NCBI GenBank assembly: GCA_024279075.1
Contig: JAJRRX010000194.1
Location: 1-8,755, forward strand
DNA length: 8,755 nt
From: Alphaproteobacteria bacterium
GTDB taxonomy: Bacteria > Pseudomonadota > Alphaproteobacteria > Rhodobacterales > Rhodobacteraceae
Reading direction: 5' to 3'
Shown here: positions 6,001-8,755 of the stretch, in pieces
Position numbering within the stretch: position 1 is the first letter of the stretch
How the letters are laid out: the number at the start of each line of letters is the position of its first letter
The notes under the pieces: model-generated
The model's database searches: none
Told to the model about the DNA's origin: nothing
Seen by the model: the letters and a program-made list of their open reading frames with translations, nothing else
Made by a program: the position numbers and the translations under genes

Positions 6001-7360
6001 CCCACATCGCGCATTTGCGATCAATGGTTTTGCGCGAAACCCCGAGGCGGCGCGCGGCCTCTGCACGGTTGCCACTGCAATCGGCCAGCACATTTAGAAT
6101 ATGCCGGCGCTCCACGGCAGCCAGTGAATCCACGGCCAATTCATCATTGTTTTCATCATCACTAAATTCGGGCGGGAACTCGCCAACAATCAGCGAACGC
6201 TCAATCAAGTTGCGTAATTCGCGCACATTTCCGGGCCAATCATAGCTTGAAAGCTTAAGCAGCACCCCTTCGGTGAGTGGCAACGGTGGCACGCCAAGTT
6301 CATCAGAAATGCGCTGCATAAACATGTTGCTCAGCTCCAAAAGGTCGCCCTTGCGTTCAATCAGACGCGGCATTTCAATGTTGATCACATTAATGCGGTG
6401 GTAAAGATCAGCCCGAAAACGGCCCTCGGCCACGGCTTTTTCAAGGTTGGCATTGGTGGCAAACATAAAGCGCAGGTTCAGCGGCACCTCACGCAGCGAG
6501 CCAATGGGGCGCACCCGCATTTCCTCGATAACCCTTAGCAACATGCCCTGCACTTTAAGCGGTAATTCGATGATTTCATCCAAAAAAAGCGTGCCGCCAC
6601 GGGCATGAAAAAGCAGACCGTCTTGCTGGGTGTCGCCTTCGACAGGGTCATGCCGGATATAACCAAACAGCTCATTGGCGATGGTTTCAGGCGAAATGGC
6701 AGCGCAGTTTACCGGCACAAACGGGTTTTCGGCGCGGTCTGACATGGAGTGCAAGCTGCGCGCAACCACCTCTTTGCCCGTGCCGCTCGCGCCGGTAAAC
6801 AGCACCGAAGTTGGCAGCGGTGCGACCCGTTCAAGCGTATCGCGGATCGAAGTTATTTCATCTGACCGCCCCAAAAGCCGCCCATGGGCGCAAAGCTTTT
6901 CCGAGGCCAGCTCATATTTCAATAGGTAGTTTTCGCGCCGTAGCTCTTGCCTGTCAAAACAGCGCGCCACAGCGTTGAGTATTTGGTTAGAGCGAAACGG
7001 CTTAAGCACAAAATCAGCCACGCCCGCGCGCAAAGCGGTGATCGCGGTTTCAAGGTCGGCAAAGGCTGTGATAAGGATCGCATCCGCAAAAAAACCGAGC
7101 TTTCGTTGCTCTTTCAGCCATTCAAGGCCGGTTTTTCGCGGCATGACATTATCAAGGATAACAATGTCAAAATGGCTTTGGTCCAGCTGTTTTGAGGCCT
7201 CCTCAACACTAGCAGCACTTTCTACCCGCAAGCAACGCGGCGCGAGGATTTTGGTCAAAAAATTGCGCATACCCGCTTCGTCATCCACGATCAGCACAGA
7301 AGAGAGCGCGAGGCCCTTGCCAAAATCATCGCTTGAGGTTCTGGGGGTGTCGATATTCAT
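5993..7360 (-). CDS. NtrC-family response regulator lacking the GAFTGA motif
   Basis: The 455 residues contain a receiver domain (about 20-135: acidic D26-D27, phospho-acceptor D70 in ILDNVMP, T98, K120), an AAA+ domain (about 160-390) and a Fis-type helix-turn-helix (429-450, NRAEAARRLGVSRKTIDRK). Walker A is GASGTGKE (190-197), Walker B is GGTLFLDEI (255-263), and the arginine-finger region is GRFRADLYHR (313-322). The sigma-54 contact loop is not GAFTGA: between ELFG and GGTLFL there are 21 residues, the same number as I recall for canonical members, but the GAFTGA position reads HDPVEG. It is therefore unlikely to remodel sigma-54 polymerase and may act with sigma-70, as R. capsulatus NtrC does. 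The start at 7360 is preferred over the ATG at 7393 because GGAAGG (7367-7372) lies six bases upstream. It is co-directional with the kinase gene and probably co-transcribed. Confidence 0.88.
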   Translation of the reverse strand: MNIDTPRTSSDDFGKGLALSSVLIVDDEAGMRNFLTKILAPRCLRVESAASVEEASKQLDQSHFDIVILDNVMPRKTGLEWLKEQRKLGFFADAILITAFADLETAITALRAGVADFVLKPFRSNQILNAVARCFDRQELRRENYLLKYELASEKLCAHGRLLGRSDEITSIRDTLERVAPLPTSVLFTGASGTGKEVVARSLHSMSDRAENPFVPVNCAAISPETIANELFGYIRHDPVEGDTQQDGLLFHARGGTLFLDEIIELPLKVQGMLLRVIEEMRVRPIGSLREVPLNLRFMFATNANLEKAVAEGRFRADLYHRINVINIEMPRLIERKGDLLELSNMFMQRISDELGVPPLPLTEGVLLKLSSYDWPGNVRELRNLIERSLIVGEFPPEFSDDENNDELAVDSLAAVERRHILNVLADCSGNRAEAARRLGVSRKTIDRKCAMWDA

Positions 7361-7383
7361 AGCTGACCTTCCACCTGCCACGG

Positions 7384-7400
7384 GCGCACCCAAGGCGCGC
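7384..7400 (-). promoter_or_regulatory. Short GC-rich hairpin in the leader of the regulator gene
   Basis: In the minus-strand RNA, GCGCGCC and GGTGCGC can pair over seven positions (one G-U wobble) around a three-base loop, 24 bases before the regulator start. No T-run follows on this strand, so it is not a clear terminator. It might stabilise or process the message between the iron-sulfur gene and the regulator. On the + strand the same site has an A-C mismatch but is followed by TTTT. Confidence 0.25.
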
Positions 7401-7414
7401 TTTTCCTATTCGCT

Positions 7415-7443
7415 ATTCTGCTGAAAAAACGGGAAAAATTCAA
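7415..7443 (-). promoter_or_regulatory. Possible sigma-70 promoter of the two-component operon
   Basis: On the minus strand TTGAAT (7438-7443) and CAGAAT (7415-7420) are separated by the ideal 17 bases; each matches four of six consensus positions. They lie in the 94-bp gap (7361-7454) between the iron-sulfur gene and the response regulator. The gap is long compared with the overlapping regulator-kinase junction, which favours an extra promoter here, although read-through from upstream is equally possible. Confidence 0.35.
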
Positions 7444-7454
7444 CCGTCTTTATG

Positions 7455-8720
7455 TCAGTCCTCAGCCAAAGTCGCCGCCACCAGTTCGCCAAGGCCCAGC
7501 ACTTCGAGGTCCATCTCGTACTCGTCCAGCCCATCCTCAAACACCGCGCGGCAGTTGCCACAAGGCACCACCACCGCCTCGAGGTTTTCAACCCCGTTGA
7601 GCTGCGCTGCCTTAAGGGAAAACGCCTTGGTTTGCAGGTCCTTCGCGCGCGGATTGGCGGAAACACCACCCCCTCCACCACAGCAAAAGTTCGTCAGCCC
7701 TGCCCCCTTCATCTCAACAAAATCGCTACAGCTTTCATCCAGCAATTTGCGCGGCTCTTTTAGCAAGCCGCCACGGCGAATGATTTGGCAGGGGTCATGC
7801 AGGGTCATACGGCGGTCATCTTTTTTGCCTGCCGGAATGCGCCCTTCACGGCGTAACTTATCGATTACCTCAATAATATGCACCACTTCAAAATTAAACT
7901 GCCGCCCCATTAAATTTGGCCCCGCCCAGCGGATCGCGCCGTAAGCGTGGCCACATTCGGGGCTGATAACATATTTTACATTCAGTGCTTCGGCGGCATC
8001 GACCACCCGCTCCAAAATATCTTTGGCCATCGGGGCAGAGCCAATTTGCACGCCCACATTGGTCGCTTCATAGGCGACTGAGGATATCGTCCAGCTTAGC
8101 CCAGCGCGTTTGAAGAGCTTAGCATAGGCCCCCAGCACTTCAGGGTAGCCCATAATTTCCATCGAGGAAAAGGTGCACATATAATCTGCGCCCTGCTTAT
8201 CCACCTCGATCTTGATGCCCGTCGCCTTTTCCTGGTGTGCAATCTGGACTTTAAGGGCCTTAATGGTAACCCCCATCGGTGAGCTGGTTTTCTTCACAAA
8301 ATCAGCCGAGCGTTGCAGCCCCTCGGGCACCAGCCCCGCCGCCGAATAGCCCTCGCGCATTTTGCGAATGGTGCCAGCAATATCTATCCCCATCGGGCAG
8401 GCCAGCGTGCAGCGGCCACACATATTGCAGCTGTCATAAACCAGCTCTTCCCATTCCCGCAGCTCGTCTTCCGTCACCGGCTTCGGCGCCAGCCCGAGCA
8501 TTTTTTTCAGGGTCGAAAACGGGGCTTTGTCACGCTTATAAGCCTGCTCCATCGGGCGCAGCTTATAAATCGGCGTTTGCTTAGGGTCGCCGGTCGCGAG
8601 GTGAAAGTGGCACGCCTCGGCGCATTGCCCGCAATGCACGCAGGCTTCAAAAAAGGACGCGGCCTCGCTATCGGTGTGTTGAAGGAACTTCTCAACGGCA
8701 ATTTCGGTTACGTTGCTCAT
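7455..8720 (-). CDS. DsrK/HdrB-like iron-sulfur protein (2x 4Fe-4S plus CCG domain)
   Basis: This appears to be a cytoplasmic or membrane-attached electron carrier of the heterodisulfide reductase/DsrK/GlpC class. The 421 residues start with two ferredoxin-type cluster motifs: C27-x2-C30-x2-C33-x3-C37, followed by HFH instead of proline, and C98-x2-C101-x2-C104-x3-CP at 108. A C-terminal CCG motif follows: DPC311, C346-C347 before a glycine run, and C387-G-N-C390, the arrangement that binds a non-cubane 4Fe-4S cluster in HdrB. The first CCG half is degenerate, with isolated C182 and C256, as I recall for DsrK-type proteins. No membrane helix is seen, so a DsrM-like cytochrome b partner is expected. 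AAGGGG (8729-8734) lies eight bases before the ATG at 8720, and an in-frame stop at 8733-8735 bounds the frame. Partner and substrate are not shown here: it could be a formate-, sulfur- or lactate-linked complex. Annotation as DsrK in the sulfite-reduction sense is not supported, because no dsrAB is visible. Confidence 0.85.
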   Translation of the reverse strand: MSNVTEIAVEKFLQHTDSEAASFFEACVHCGQCAEACHFHLATGDPKQTPIYKLRPMEQAYKRDKAPFSTLKKMLGLAPKPVTEDELREWEELVYDSCNMCGRCTLACPMGIDIAGTIRKMREGYSAAGLVPEGLQRSADFVKKTSSPMGVTIKALKVQIAHQEKATGIKIEVDKQGADYMCTFSSMEIMGYPEVLGAYAKLFKRAGLSWTISSVAYEATNVGVQIGSAPMAKDILERVVDAAEALNVKYVISPECGHAYGAIRWAGPNLMGRQFNFEVVHIIEVIDKLRREGRIPAGKKDDRRMTLHDPCQIIRRGGLLKEPRKLLDESCSDFVEMKGAGLTNFCCGGGGGVSANPRAKDLQTKAFSLKAAQLNGVENLEAVVVPCGNCRAVFEDGLDEYEMDLEVLGLGELVAATLAED

Positions 8721-8755
8721 AGGTTTATCCCCTTACGGCCATAAGTAGCGCCCGA
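8721..8755 (-). other. Possible 3' tail of an upstream minus-strand gene, with the iron-sulfur gene's ribosome binding site
   Basis: The last 35 bases include the AAGGGG binding site of the iron-sulfur gene. On the minus strand one frame ends at a TAA at 8733-8735 (residues GRYLWP) and another at a TAA at 8725-8727 (residues RALLMAVRG). Either would leave a very short gap (12 or 4 bases) to the iron-sulfur start, compatible with an operon continuing beyond the window. The fragment is too short to identify. Confidence 0.3.

Noticed and set aside
7361..7393. Eleven-residue longer N-terminus of the response regulator from the ATG at 7393
   Set aside because: The ATG at 7360 has a clear GGAAGG site at proper spacing, while the longer start lies within the hairpin loop and adds residues not part of the receiver fold.

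Overview
The window looks like chromosomal DNA from a GC-rich alphaproteobacterium, possibly a Rhodobacterales-type marine lineage. The grounds are the codon bias, the style of the MurJ protein and an NtrC-family regulator that lacks the sigma-54 contact loop, a feature best known from Rhodobacter capsulatus NtrC. This assignment is inference from protein style, not from a marker gene.

Layout: (1) Positions 1-795 are the 3' half of murJ (lipid II flippase), cut by the window edge. (2) A 158-bp gap (796-953) carries two GACA-N3-TGTC dyads exactly 40 bp apart, the second overlapping a possible sigma-70 promoter. (3) Positions 954-4013 on the + strand hold four genes with overlapping stops and starts: fdhD, then a tungstate ABC transporter in the order permease, ATPase, binding protein (tupB-tupC-tupA). 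(4) Positions 4003-8720 on the minus strand, in transcription order from the right, hold a DsrK/HdrB-like iron-sulfur protein with two 4Fe-4S ferredoxin motifs and a CCG motif, a response regulator and a sensor histidine kinase. The kinase gene runs tail to tail into tupA with an 11-bp overlap, leaving no intergenic terminator.

How the genes may work together (inference): FdhD supplies sulfur to the metal-bis-MGD cofactor of formate dehydrogenase, and TupABC imports tungstate. Together they suggest a tungsten- (or molybdenum-) dependent formate dehydrogenase encoded nearby but outside the window. The DsrK-like protein would carry electrons between a soluble or molybdopterin-dependent partner and a membrane cytochrome b (DsrM-like) or a thiol/disulfide. 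The kinase has a periplasmic Cache-like sensor region. Its response regulator keeps the receiver, ATPase and Fis-type DNA-binding parts, but the GAFTGA loop is replaced by another sequence of the same length, so it probably does not activate sigma-54 promoters. The twin dyads upstream of fdhD are candidate sites for it.

The most interesting points are the GAFTGA-less regulator, the twin operators, an FdhD whose CxxC motif has become CxxG, and the overall pairing of tungstate uptake, FdhD, a DsrK-like protein and a two-component system as a possible formate/electron-transfer island. No mobile elements, tRNA, rRNA or CRISPR were seen.
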